Source of the DNA: Clostridia bacterium
GTDB lineage: Bacteria > Bacillota > Clostridia > Christensenellales > UBA1242
Length of the DNA stretch: 45,117 nucleotides
Direction of reading: 5' to 3'
Assembly: GCA_900768425.1 (NCBI GenBank)
Contig: CAAGCR010000108.1
Span: forward strand, 1 to 45,117
Of the stretch, positions 33,845-42,072 are shown in pieces. The notes under the pieces are model-generated. The model saw only the letters and a program-made list of their open reading frames with translations, was not told the origin of the DNA and searched no databases. The position numbers were made by a program, and so were the translations under genes. Numbering within the stretch: the first letter of the stretch is position 1; every line of letters starts with the position of its first letter.

Positions 33845-35071
33845 ATGGTAACTTTATCAAGCGCAGAAAGCGCATTAAAAACAGTATATTTGGGTGTCGT
33901 TGCAAATCAATTAAACATTAACGCAAACCCATTACTTGGAAAAATTAAACAAACAACAAAAGATGTCTGGGGTAAAGAAGTTAGAAAACTTGCTCCATAC
34001 GGAATTAACGGTGGTATTGGTGCAGGTGCAGAAGATGATGCACTTCCAAAAGCCGCTGGAAACAAATATGTTCAATTCGTGTCAGAACTTAAAAACTTAT
34101 ATGGCAAAATTGAACTTTCTGACAAGGCAATTCGTGCATCAGAAAACAATGCAGGTGCATTTGTCAATTTATTAAACGATGAAATGGAAGGCTTAGTAAA
34201 AGCATCTTCATTCAACTTTGGTCGTATGCTTTTTGGTGATGGTTCAGGTTTACTTGCAACTGTGCAATCTTTTGATTCATCAACAAAAGCTATTACTTGT
34301 GACACTGTAAAAAACTTGATAGAAGGAATGGTTATTGATACATATGCAACTTCCGGTAAAGTGGCTAATAGCAGTGGCGTAAGAATTAAATATGTTGACC
34401 GCGTAAACAAAAAAGTTTATATCGAAGACACAACCGTTACTTTCTCGGCTAACGATAAACTTTATGTTCAAAATTCAAAAGATTTTGAAATTACAGGGCT
34501 TGGAAAAATTTTCTCTAACTCAACCAAACTATATGGCTTAACAAGAGCAGATTATCCATGGCTTGCTCCTTACACTAAAACAAGTGCAGGGGAAATTAGC
34601 GATGGCTTAATTCAAAGTGCTATTGACTTTTTAGAGGAGGTTTCTGGCTCAGAAATTAACTATATTGCTTGCTCAAGTGCAGTAAGACGTGCTTATCAAG
34701 AATATTTAGGTGCATATAGAAGAAATATTGATATTGCAGTTTTAGATGGTGGTTATAAGGCTATATCATACAATGGTATTCCACTTGTTGCCGACAGATT
34801 TGTTGCTGATGATACAATGTATCTTTTGAATACTAATGACTTTACTTTACATCAACTTTGCGACTGGAAATGGTTAGAAGGTGAAGATGGTAGAGTAATT
34901 CGCCAAAATATGGGTTTCCCAACTTACAGTGCTACTCTTGTTAAATATGCTGACTTAATTTGCGATAAACCAAATGGTCAAGCAAAAATTAGCGGTATTT
35001 CTAGCACAGTAACTAACCCTTTTGCACCGGTTGTAAATAACAATATCACAAATACAACTGCCAATGGCTAA
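33845..35071 (+). CDS. Major capsid protein, HK97-fold type
   Basis: A 408-residue protein translated three bases after the scaffold gene. The N-terminal arm and E-loop region (KLAPYGINGGIGAGAEDDALP) and the segment YGKIELSDKAIRASENN are followed by helices that insert DEMEGLVKASSFNFGRMLFGDG. The late part has IACSSAVRRAYQEYL, YNGIPLVADRFV and MYLLNTNDFTLHQLCDW, a P-domain/A-domain pattern seen in major capsid proteins of short-tailed and SU10-like phages. The last about 20 residues are Asn/Thr-rich. The exact family is uncertain, but the role is well supported by position. Confidence 0.82.
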   Translation: MVTLSSAESALKTVYLGVVANQLNINANPLLGKIKQTTKDVWGKEVRKLAPYGINGGIGAGAEDDALPKAAGNKYVQFVSELKNLYGKIELSDKAIRASENNAGAFVNLLNDEMEGLVKASSFNFGRMLFGDGSGLLATVQSFDSSTKAITCDTVKNLIEGMVIDTYATSGKVANSSGVRIKYVDRVNKKVYIEDTTVTFSANDKLYVQNSKDFEITGLGKIFSNSTKLYGLTRADYPWLAPYTKTSAGEISDGLIQSAIDFLEEVSGSEINYIACSSAVRRAYQEYLGAYRRNIDIAVLDGGYKAISYNGIPLVADRFVADDTMYLLNTNDFTLHQLCDWKWLEGEDGRVIRQNMGFPTYSATLVKYADLICDKPNGQAKISGISSTVTNPFAPVVNNNITNTTANG

Positions 35072-35108
35072 AAGGTTTTAAAATGCCTATAAGGTGAACT
35101 TTGAGAAC

Positions 35109-35206
35109 GAGCGGTAAAGTTTGTGACTTATAAAATAAGTCACAAAAGCCAAATTGATAATTCAATTTGGCTAGCACACTAAAATTTTAGTGTGCCTTTA
35201 CCGCTC
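35109..35206. repeat. 98-base four-way-junction element downstream of the capsid gene
   Basis: A closing stem GAGCGGTAAAG (35109-35119) / CTTTACCGCTC (35196-35206) encloses three perfect hairpins. H1: TTTGTGACTTAT/ATAAGTCACAAA (35120-35146). H2: AGCCAAATTGA/TCAATTTGGCT (35147-35172). H3: GCACACTAAAA/TTTTAGTGTGC (35174-35195). Outside the loops only A35173 is unpaired, and every pair is Watson-Crick. It lies between the capsid gene and the next ORF and codes for nothing. Confidence 0.85.
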
Positions 35207-35259
35207 TAAGAAATCTTAAACAAACCTACATAATTTGCTTTAATTTTAAAAGGAGAAAA

Positions 35260-35595
35260 ATGGAAAAAGTAATTGTAAATAGTGACGCTTTAGGAATAAT
35301 AGACCGCTTAAAAATGTGGAATAAAAAATATGAAATTTATTATAATCTAAAATCTAAAAAATATATGTTATACCTTTTTGAAAACGAATTAAAACCAAGT
35401 GCATATTGCTTGACCTATCCATTTGATCAGATTGATGAGCGAATGATAGACTACACATTAAAAAGCGAAATACAAAACCGTAAAGCGTATTTAAAAGAAA
35501 TAGAGGAGTCCAATGCTCTCCTTTTAAGAAAAGAGCAAAAAAATATGTTAAATAAAATGGAGAATCATTTAAGTGACAGCAAAAGAAATAATTAA
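35260..35595 (+). CDS. Phage-island protein, function unknown
   Basis: A 111-residue protein after AAAAGGAG. The first half may form a small beta sheet (KYEIYYNLKSKKYMLYLFE), and the second half is a charged helix ending SDSKRNN. It overlaps the adaptor gene by 23 bases. I recognise no family. Its position between capsid and adaptor suggests a virion or assembly role. Confidence 0.6.
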   Translation: MEKVIVNSDALGIIDRLKMWNKKYEIYYNLKSKKYMLYLFENELKPSAYCLTYPFDQIDERMIDYTLKSEIQNRKAYLKEIEESNALLLRKEQKNMLNKMENHLSDSKRNN

Positions 35596-36142
35596 AAATG
35601 TTTGTACTTATCTCGGAAAAGAAGAACTATTAAATTCTTCTTTTTTTGAAAACGATGGACAAGAGCCAACAAAAGAGCAAACAAAACAAATAAACAAAAT
35701 GATAGATTGTTTAAACTACATAACAGAAGAATTAGCGACAGAATATTTGCCAATTATAAAGACAAAAGAAGTGACATTAAACTCTGGTGCGATTACATTA
35801 AAAGAAATAGATAGTAAATTACAAGAGATAATTTCAGTAAAAACTCTAAACGGAAAAACTCTAAGATACACCATAGCAAATGATAAAATGATATGCCTTG
35901 CAACAAGGGTGGTTATAAGTTATAAGGTATATCCCGAAACAATAACATTTACATCTTTGGCGGAAAACTTTGGTGGTAAAATCTCCGCAAGAGTAATTGC
36001 TTATGGTGTGGCAAGTGAATATTGCTTTTTAGAAATGTTATATGATGATGCAACGCTTTGGGAAAGCAGATATAAAAATGCTTTACTTGTAGCATCGCGT
36101 AAAAAAGGGGAAATACAACTTAAAAAAAGAGGGTGGTTTTAA
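35573..36142 (+). CDS. Head-tail adaptor-like protein
   Basis: A 189-residue protein starting at GTG 35573, overlapping the previous gene. N-terminal helices (KEIIKNVCTYLGKEEL, then KMIDCLNYITEELATEYLPI) are followed by a beta-rich middle and a C-terminal helix (ALLVASRKKGEIQLKKRGWF). The all-helical bundle with a beta insertion resembles adaptor/head-completion proteins of short-tailed phages that dock under the portal. Its stop overlaps the ATG of the nozzle gene. The call is from fold pattern and position. Confidence 0.6.
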   Translation: MTAKEIIKNVCTYLGKEELLNSSFFENDGQEPTKEQTKQINKMIDCLNYITEELATEYLPIIKTKEVTLNSGAITLKEIDSKLQEIISVKTLNGKTLRYTIANDKMICLATRVVISYKVYPETITFTSLAENFGGKISARVIAYGVASEYCFLEMLYDDATLWESRYKNALLVASRKKGEIQLKKRGWF

Positions 36143-37644
36143 TGTTTTATCCAAACCGAAAATTACGCAAAACAAGCAAACAAGCGGTTGTAAATTTTAC
36201 TAATTTTCAAAAATGTATGAACACAGACACAGATGAAGCCTTGTTGCCATATAAAGAAGCAAAACTGTCATATAATTTCAATGTTAAAAATGGCGCTCTT
36301 TGCACAGGTTATGGTGTTAAAGCTTTAACTTTACCAAAACTATCTTTGCTAGGGGAAAGAATTATAAAAAATCCAGGCAAAGATATAAAACAAATTTGGA
36401 AGTATAAATATTATCATCAAAGTGTAAAACGCGATGATTCACAAATAGTGTGTATGGACTCTGATGGACAAATATATTATGTTTTGATTCAAGACAATTC
36501 CTCAGCATGTTGCCCACTATTTGACCAAACACCATTCACCGGTGTGCCAACGGCAATTAATTATAGGTTAAATTCGACCGATACATTAATATTTTCTTCT
36601 GAAGAAGATGGTATGTGGAAGTACGCAACAAACGAAGGGCTTACAAAGGTAGAAGATGCTCCACATATTGTATCCATGTGTGTGCATTATGAAAGATTAT
36701 TCGCTGTTGTTGGTGGTGAGCGTAATAGACTTGCGTTTTCAGCGAACCTAGATCCAACAAATTGGAAAGCTGACCTTACTGATGGTGGGTTTATTGATAT
36801 GCAAGATGAAAGAGGTGCATTGCAAAAGGTAGTATCATTTAATGATTATGTCTATGTGTTTAGAGATTATGGAGTTACAAAAGTATCTGCATATGGCGAC
36901 CAGACAGATTTTAGCGTTTCGCACCTATTTGTGTCTAGTGTAAAGTTATATGGCGATACAGTTACGGTATGTGGCAATAAAATATTGCTTTTGACAAGAG
37001 ATGGCATTCACACCTTTGATGGTTATTCAACTCATAAATTGAATTTAGGAATAGATGACCTTTTCAAAGATGTGCATAATGACAATGCTTGTGGTGTATA
37101 TTTTAAGAACAAATTTTTGCTTGCTTGCAAACTTAACTTTAACGATGATGAGAAAATTGGTTGCGAAAACTACGAAAGTGGATATGTAAACAATGCCTTA
37201 ATTGAATTAGATTTAGTGACAAAAGAAATATCTATAACGCGTGGCATAGATATTGCATCTATGGTGGTTGTAGATGATCCTCGCTTTGCGAAAGTGGTGG
37301 TTTGTTTCAATGGTGAGCATAGTAAAAAATTTGGTGAACTCTGCGAAGACGGTTGTGTATTTGGCGAGCCTCTGGCTAAAAAATGGGTAAGCCCAAAGAG
37401 CAATATGGGGTATCCTACAAAAGTTAAACAAATTAAAGAGTGCTTAATTAAAACAAAATCACCTTGCATAATTGACATAAAAACCGACAAAGAATCAAAG
37501 AGTTTTGAAGTGGAAGGTAAAGATACTTCTCAAAGAATAAAACTTAATATGATTGGCGAACAGATAGAAGTGGCATTCAAATCAAATAGTAGTGGTGAAA
37601 CAAACATATCTTGTCCGCAGATTACACTATTAATCGGAAGTTAA
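36142..37644 (+). CDS. Tail nozzle/stabilisation protein-like (beta-propeller)
   Basis: A 500-residue protein rich in repeated beta strands. Segments such as HYERLFAVVGGERNRLAFSA, LDPTNWKADLTDGGFIDM, VVSFNDYVYVFRDYGVTKV and ILLLTRDGIHTFDGYS follow the pattern of podovirus nozzle or P22 gp10-like proteins, which close the head below the adaptor. The start is ATG 36142, overlapping the adaptor stop, with AGAGGG upstream; the frame begins at 36133 but no ribosome site supports that. No tail spike or fibre gene follows. Confidence 0.7.
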   Translation: MFYPNRKLRKTSKQAVVNFTNFQKCMNTDTDEALLPYKEAKLSYNFNVKNGALCTGYGVKALTLPKLSLLGERIIKNPGKDIKQIWKYKYYHQSVKRDDSQIVCMDSDGQIYYVLIQDNSSACCPLFDQTPFTGVPTAINYRLNSTDTLIFSSEEDGMWKYATNEGLTKVEDAPHIVSMCVHYERLFAVVGGERNRLAFSANLDPTNWKADLTDGGFIDMQDERGALQKVVSFNDYVYVFRDYGVTKVSAYGDQTDFSVSHLFVSSVKLYGDTVTVCGNKILLLTRDGIHTFDGYSTHKLNLGIDDLFKDVHNDNACGVYFKNKFLLACKLNFNDDEKIGCENYESGYVNNALIELDLVTKEISITRGIDIASMVVVDDPRFAKVVVCFNGEHSKKFGELCEDGCVFGEPLAKKWVSPKSNMGYPTKVKQIKECLIKTKSPCIIDIKTDKESKSFEVEGKDTSQRIKLNMIGEQIEVAFKSNSSGETNISCPQITLLIGS

Positions 37645-37723
37645 AAAATGATAATTATAAACAAAAAATTACTGAAAATGATTGCCACTAGGCAAAAGAA
37701 AATAATTGTAAAGGGGGATAGTG

Positions 37724-38629
37724 ATGTATCAATATATTATTGATGACAATACAACTAAAAAAGTAAAAGACAGCACTACAAAAACAAAATCAGTGCTAGA
37801 TAAATTCAGCGATATAGATAAAAAATATACTGTGGGCAACCAAATAGATTCAGATATTTCATTACGAAAAATTGATTATAAAACACCAACACAAGAAGAA
37901 GTGGCAAAAAAGGCAGAAAACAGCCTATTTGACTACAAAACAAGTGGGGTTGATTCAATAAACAATAAATATGACTTGCAAAACTCTTTGGTGGATAAAT
38001 CTATAAAAGATTTAAAAACTAACGAAAAAGAACAAAAGGCAAATATAGAAGATGCATATTCACGTGTTAAAGAAAATGCATCTAACGATGCAATTAAAAG
38101 AGGTCTTGCCCGTTCTTCAATAATTGTAAATAAATTAGAAAATTATGACAATAAAATGTTGAACGATTTGGCAGTTTTGGCTAATAAAACAACTGCAAAA
38201 ATTGACTCGTTAAATACTCAAAAAAATACTTTAACATTAGAAAAACAAAACGCATTAAAAGCCTTTGACCTTGCTTATGCAATTAAACTACAAGACAAAA
38301 TTGATGCTCTTAATGAGGACATAACTAAAAATGAGCAAGCGGCAATAAAATACAACAATCAAATTGCAGAATATGAGGCAAAATGGGAAAGAGAAGTTGA
38401 GCAAGAAAATAATGATAGAGAGATGGCGATGGCTAACTTTATTGCAAAAAACAGTGTATATACCATTAATTCTGTCAAACGTAACGAAAAATATGGCGTT
38501 GCAAAAGAATATCTAAATAGCCTAGATAAACAAACAGCACTTGCCGAACTAACAAGCAATTCGGCATATAAAGAGAACTTAGGCGATACTTTATATGCCC
38601 AACTATTAAAAGAGTTGAACGAAAGATAG
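37724..38629 (+). CDS. Coiled-coil phage-island protein (possible internal virion protein)
   Basis: A 301-residue, almost wholly helical protein with long Lys/Glu/Gln/Asn-rich coiled coils (about 95-225) and the segment NDAIKRGLARSSIIVNKLENYD. The start is ATG 37724, six bases after AGGGGG; a GTG at 37721 is too close. Proteins after the nozzle gene in short-tailed phages are often ejected internal proteins or chaperones. That role is only inferred. It is followed by a degenerate hairpin array at 38673-38758. Confidence 0.6.
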   Translation: MYQYIIDDNTTKKVKDSTTKTKSVLDKFSDIDKKYTVGNQIDSDISLRKIDYKTPTQEEVAKKAENSLFDYKTSGVDSINNKYDLQNSLVDKSIKDLKTNEKEQKANIEDAYSRVKENASNDAIKRGLARSSIIVNKLENYDNKMLNDLAVLANKTTAKIDSLNTQKNTLTLEKQNALKAFDLAYAIKLQDKIDALNEDITKNEQAAIKYNNQIAEYEAKWEREVEQENNDREMAMANFIAKNSVYTINSVKRNEKYGVAKEYLNSLDKQTALAELTSNSAYKENLGDTLYAQLLKELNER

Positions 38630-38672
38630 GATAGTTGGGGAAAATAAGAGTGACAAAATTTTTGAAATTTGG

Positions 38673-38758
38673 TAGTAAACGAGCATAACTCACCGGCAAT
38701 AAAAAACTTGTTTGCGGTGAAGTATAAATCGTATGCTTAAATTAGGGTTATGTTATGA
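38673..38758. repeat. Degenerate GTGAA-type hairpin array C
   Basis: The start (gtagtaaacgag) matches array A near 6891 (gtagtgaacgag), and GCGGTGAAGT at 38714-38723 matches its late units. Hairpins: TCACCG/CGGTGA (38690-38695, 38715-38720) and AGTATA/TATGCT (38721-38737, one wobble). CATAAC (38684-38689) can pair with GTTATG (38747-38752), closing the two hairpins into a three-way junction. Confidence 0.55.
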
Positions 38759-38811
38759 ACAAAACAAATAATAGCCGATATATAAATTCTATTTTTCCCT
38801 AAATAAAAACT

Positions 38812-39054
38812 ATGTGGAACGACATTTTTAATATTGCAATTTCAAATGGCATATTTGCTGCTTTGTTTGTTGCACTTTTAATCTATGAATTAAAAGATTC
38901 GCGAAAACGTGAAGCGAAATATCAAAACACAATAGACAATTTATCTAACAAACTGAATACTGTTGACGAAATAAAACAAGATGTAACAGAAATTAAAGAG
39001 TGTTTGAAGAAAACACCAAGGAGAAAAAATGAAAAAACTGATAAAGTCGTATAG
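38812..39054 (+). CDS. BhlA/UviB-family holin-like protein
   Basis: An 80-residue protein with one N-terminal transmembrane helix (residues 10-27, NGIFAALFVALLIYEL) and a charged helix after it (DSRKREAKYQNTIDNLSNKL, then VDEIKQDVTEIKECLKK), the standard BhlA/UviB layout. These proteins are linked to membrane permeabilisation in phages and bacteriocin loci. No clear ribosome site precedes the ATG. Its end overlaps the next gene by 26 bases. Confidence 0.75.
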   Translation: MWNDIFNIAISNGIFAALFVALLIYELKDSRKREAKYQNTIDNLSNKLNTVDEIKQDVTEIKECLKKTPRRKNEKTDKVV

Positions 39055-39334
39055 ATTTTGGACTGCACTTGCCGGCTCGGCTGGTTTGTTGGTAGTAAGT
39101 ACCGCCAAAATATTTGGTGTAACCATATCAAGTACTGCCGTAGAAGATTTTATTATGGCAATATGTGGTGTTTTAGTAGTTTTAGGTATCGTCAAAAAAC
39201 CTAAAAGTAAAGAAAAAGATAATTCTGTAAAAGATGATAAATCTGACACCGAAGAAATGGGAAAAGATGTAAAGGATGAGTTTTTAGAAAAATTAAAAGA
39301 TGAAAATAAAGAACAAAATCTTAAATCCAAATAA
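39029..39334 (+). CDS. Holin-like protein with two transmembrane helices
   Basis: A 101-residue protein with the start pattern of phage holins (KKLIKSYRFWTALAGSAGLL). It has two membrane helices (about 10-32 and 40-57) and a long acidic/Lys tail. It starts after AAGGAG inside the BhlA-like gene. Two holin-like genes in a row are common in phages, where an endolysin gene normally follows. None is seen here. Confidence 0.75.
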   Translation: MKKLIKSYRFWTALAGSAGLLVVSTAKIFGVTISSTAVEDFIMAICGVLVVLGIVKKPKSKEKDNSVKDDKSDTEEMGKDVKDEFLEKLKDENKEQNLKSK

Positions 39335-39354
39335 TATAGATAAGCGACACCATC

Positions 39355-39429
39355 GGAAGTAAAATTTTGCCATAAAGCAAAATTTTTGAAATTGTTATCA
39401 CAATTTCGTTTGATAAATCAAACACTTCC
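39355..39429. repeat. 75-base four-way-junction element downstream of the holin gene
   Basis: A closing stem GGAAGT (39355-39360) / ACTTCC (39424-39429) encloses three hairpins. H1: AAAATTTTGC/GCAAAATTTT (39361-39386). H2: GAAATTG/CAATTTC (39388-39407). H3: GTTTGAT/ATCAAAC (39408-39423). Only T39387 is unpaired at the junction. The architecture equals that at 35109-35206 although no arm shares sequence. The stem-loops TAGC/GCTA (39430-39440) and TGCACA/TGTGCA (39458-39474) follow. Confidence 0.8.
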
Positions 39430-39504
39430 TAGCAAAGCTATCAGTATTTATCAAATTGCACAATTAATGTGCATAGTAAACATTCCGTAAATCGGATTAA
39501 AAAC

Positions 39505-39579
39505 AAACACAAGTTTAATGACAAAAGTTTAAAATAGTTAAATTTTTAACATTTGTATAAAAAACTTGTGTTTTTTTTT
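39505..39579 (+). terminator. Terminator at the right edge of the phage island
   Basis: AAACACAAGTTT (39505-39516) pairs exactly with AAACTTGTGTTT (39562-39573) across a 45-base loop, followed by T residues. Confidence 0.6.
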
Positions 39580-39597
39580 GTACAAATCAATTTTTTG

Positions 39598-39626
39598 TTG
39601 AAATAATATAATATATATAGTATAAT
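39598..39626 (+). promoter_or_regulatory. Promoter of the GLUG surface-protein gene
   Basis: TTGAAA (39598-39603), a 17-base spacer and TATAAT (39621-39626). The leader contains TGAAGAAA/TTTCTTCA (about 39631-39676), a possible hairpin ahead of the strong ribosome site AAAGGAGGG. Confidence 0.75.
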
Positions 39627-39709
39627 ATTTATGAAGAAAAGTATAAGCATTAGCCTACTATGATTTATTTCTTCACACTTTTTGGGAGATATAAAAGGAG
39701 GGCAGAATT

Positions 39710-41533
39710 ATGGATATTTTAAAAAATAAATCTAATTTTTTAAAAACATCAGCAATCGTACTTACTTTTGCCGTATTGTTTCAGTTCTTAATTTTTGGAA
39801 TTAGTAAACCTACAAATCACTACTCCCGTCCAGTTGATGCTATCGCGTTTTCATTATCAACATCAGAAGGTAAATACTTGATCAAGGATGCCTACGATTT
39901 AGAATCATTTAGAAAATCTGTCAATTCTGGCGAGTATACTTCAAATAAAACTTTCGTGCTAACCGCTCCAATTTCTGTTGCGAGTAGCTTTGTTAGTATA
40001 GGTACAGCACAATATCCATTTAGAGGAACATTTGATAGTGCTGGCATATATTGTAAAATTACAAACTTAAAAAAACCTTTATTTGGTTATACCAATGGTG
40101 CAACCATTCAAAATATCGAAATAGAGTCTGGCACAATTAGTTATAGTTCAAATTATGTCGGTAGTGTTGTCGGAAATGCAGTAAACACCAATGTTTATAG
40201 ATGTTATAATGGTGCATCAGTCACTAACACGCAAACCTCTGGAAACGCATATGTGGGAGGAATTGTTGGTTATATCAATGGCGGAAGCGTTAGAGAATGT
40301 ACAAACGCAGGCGATGTAAACAATTCAAGCAATAAAGTTGATAAAGCATATGCTGGTGGAATTTTCGGTTTTGCTGAACCAAATGTCGGAATTTCAGATT
40401 GTGTTGTTTATAACTCAAATAATAAGATTAAAATATCCGCAAATGCCAAAGTGACCGAAAATACAACCACTGTTAGGTCAACCAATGATAGCGTATATTA
40501 TTCAAGACTAGAAACGGTAAACCAAGCCGCACAAGAGGCCTTAAATAAAGCGAAAGCAGTCTTGGCAAGTAAAGAAAATGAACAAAATGCATTAAGAAGA
40601 GAAATAAATAATGCCCATGCATGGATAGCGGATAGAAATGCATATATTGCAAGAAGAACACGAGAGGCAAACGATAGTTTTCTTGGTGCTAAGTGGACAT
40701 ACATAGGGCCGGAAATAGCAGGCATTTATGCTGCGATAGGTGCAAGATATACAGAAATAGGTGCTTTAGAGACAGCGCTAAAAATTGCAGAAGGTGCTGT
40801 ATGGGTAGCAAAAGGTGCTGTTGATTTAGCACTTAAAACTGCCAGCAAATCAGTATACGATATGCAATGGGTAAATGCTTATAACAACTGTACAAAAACA
40901 GCAAAAACACAATATGCCTATGCTTATGGCATTGGTTATACCAATGGCTCTGTATATAATTCATATACGGCAAAAGTTAAAACATCTGCCGGAAATGAAA
41001 GCACAACATATAATTTTTACTTAAAATTTTGGGCACAATCAATTAACCAAAACATTATGACATCTAGCGAAGCAATATCTCGTTCGATTACATTCTATAA
41101 CAATGGTTTCTTTGGTCCAGTGTCTAATGGAGATACATATAGTTGTTTCTATTATGAAGACACACCATCTTATAAAAGAGAAATCAAAGTTAATAATGGC
41201 AATAATATGTATAACACAAACAGTTCAATACAAAGCGAACACTCAAATATTGTTAGATTCGGTAAACAAAAACTAATCTTCACCAATAGTGGTGCAACAA
41301 TGTATGTAAGAGTTAATAATAGCACTAATACTGCATTAACTACAATTAATGAATGTAATTATGAAAACTCATTATTGTCATTAAGAGGTTCAACTTGTGG
41401 TTCAAGTCTTACAACATTGACCAACAAAGTTAAAAGTGAATTAAGTTCAAATGTGTGGGGAACAGAATCTTCATTAGAAAATGGCTATCCACATTTAAAA
41501 TATCGTTACTGGCAATATTATGCCGAAGACTAA
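39710..41533 (+). CDS. GLUG-repeat surface protein with a helical insert
   Basis: A 607-residue exported protein. The signal segment covers residues about 12-30. An N-terminal beta-helix-like part includes GLUG-type repeats (for example YVGGIVGYINGGSVRECTNA and KAYAGGIFGFAEPNVGISDC, about residues 150-240). A helical coiled-coil insert follows (about 265-385, Ala/Glu-rich). A beta-rich C-terminal domain ends GYPHLKYRYW, as in many GLUG proteins of gut bacteria. Such proteins are cell-surface adhesins or of unknown role. It has its own promoter and terminator, so it may be a host gene or a cargo gene beside the phage island. Confidence 0.75.
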   Translation: MDILKNKSNFLKTSAIVLTFAVLFQFLIFGISKPTNHYSRPVDAIAFSLSTSEGKYLIKDAYDLESFRKSVNSGEYTSNKTFVLTAPISVASSFVSIGTAQYPFRGTFDSAGIYCKITNLKKPLFGYTNGATIQNIEIESGTISYSSNYVGSVVGNAVNTNVYRCYNGASVTNTQTSGNAYVGGIVGYINGGSVRECTNAGDVNNSSNKVDKAYAGGIFGFAEPNVGISDCVVYNSNNKIKISANAKVTENTTTVRSTNDSVYYSRLETVNQAAQEALNKAKAVLASKENEQNALRREINNAHAWIADRNAYIARRTREANDSFLGAKWTYIGPEIAGIYAAIGARYTEIGALETALKIAEGAVWVAKGAVDLALKTASKSVYDMQWVNAYNNCTKTAKTQYAYAYGIGYTNGSVYNSYTAKVKTSAGNESTTYNFYLKFWAQSINQNIMTSSEAISRSITFYNNGFFGPVSNGDTYSCFYYEDTPSYKREIKVNNGNNMYNTNSSIQSEHSNIVRFGKQKLIFTNSGATMYVRVNNSTNTALTTINECNYENSLLSLRGSTCGSSLTTLTNKVKSELSSNVWGTESSLENGYPHLKYRYWQYYAED

Positions 41534-41557
41534 AACTTTGTACAAGAAACTAAAATT

Positions 41558-41595
41558 AAATCATCTCTGCTAAAAATGCAAGAGATGATTTTTTT
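41558..41595 (+). terminator. Terminator of the GLUG gene
   Basis: AAATCATCTCT (41558-41568) pairs exactly with AGAGATGATTT (41581-41591), with a T run. Confidence 0.85.
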
Positions 41596-41614
41596 GTAAT
41601 ACGAACTATTGCTA

Positions 41615-41644
41615 TTGACAATATTTGTGGTTTCGTGATAAACT
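41615..41644 (+). promoter_or_regulatory. Promoter of the small protein gene
   Basis: TTGACA (41615-41620), an 18-base spacer and TAAACT (41639-41644). AAAGGAG follows before the ATG at 41663. Confidence 0.65.
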
Positions 41645-41662
41645 GCCGATAAAGGAGAAAAT

Positions 41663-41926
41663 ATGTTTGTTGAAAGATTGAATTTGGTTGATGTTGAAAA
41701 AATTTGTAGTAGAGTTTTGGGTAGGGTAAAGCCTTATATTGGGGAAATGCCAAAATCAGTCAAAATTGATAGGTCAACATCATTTGCAGTGAATATTTCT
41801 TGGGAAGATAGTTCGTTTTTGTTCCCGAACAAATATATTATTTCTATTACAGATTTTGACGTAAAATTTTATGGTTTTGAACTTGATGAAAAGGCTGTTG
41901 ACATAACAAAAAAAAGTGTATTTTGA
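41663..41926 (+). CDS. Small protein, function unknown
   Basis: An 87-residue soluble protein with its own promoter and a good ribosome site. It starts with a helix (VERLNLVDVEKICSRVLGRV) and continues with beta strands (VNISWEDSSFLFPNKYIISITDFDVKFY in two strands). I recognise no family. A 27-residue ORF follows four bases later (41931-42014), and a terminator closes the unit. Confidence 0.6.
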   Translation: MFVERLNLVDVEKICSRVLGRVKPYIGEMPKSVKIDRSTSFAVNISWEDSSFLFPNKYIISITDFDVKFYGFELDEKAVDITKKSVF

Positions 41927-41930
41927 TTTT

Positions 41931-42014
41931 ATGAAAAATCGTTTTAATAACTATCAAAAAGAGTACGACTCAAACAAAGAAAAGCAAAATGAATATACCA
42001 TTAATATTCGTTAA
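41931..42014 (+). CDS. Possible 27-residue small ORF
   Basis: ATG 41931 to TAA 42014 encodes a very polar peptide (Lys, Asn, Glu, Gln, Tyr). No good ribosome site precedes it, so expression would depend on coupling to the gene four bases upstream. It may be chance. Confidence 0.25.
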   Translation: MKNRFNNYQKEYDSNKEKQNEYTINIR

Positions 42015-42042
42015 AGCAATGAAATTTAGTTTAATAACAATA

Positions 42043-42072
42043 AAAAAATGCACATAATGCTTGCATTTTTTT
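42043..42072 (+). terminator. Terminator upstream of rpsB
   Basis: AAAAAATGCA (42043-42052) pairs with TGCATTTTTT (42062-42071). Confidence 0.8.

Larger units (their letters stand above)
30209..39334 (+). mobile_element. Prophage-derived morphogenesis island, short-tailed-phage type
   Basis: All genes lie on the plus strand in the order of a podovirus head-neck module: TerS-like remnant, small zinc protein, portal, scaffold, capsid, small protein, adaptor, nozzle, coiled-coil protein, two holin-like proteins. No large terminase, integrase, repressor, replication gene, tail fibre or endolysin is found within it. Structured repeats interrupt it at 32641-33135, 35109-35206, 38673-38758 and 39355-39429. 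Reading frames are intact, and so are the ribosome sites I checked, apart from the BhlA-like gene, which shows none. Confidence 0.75.
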
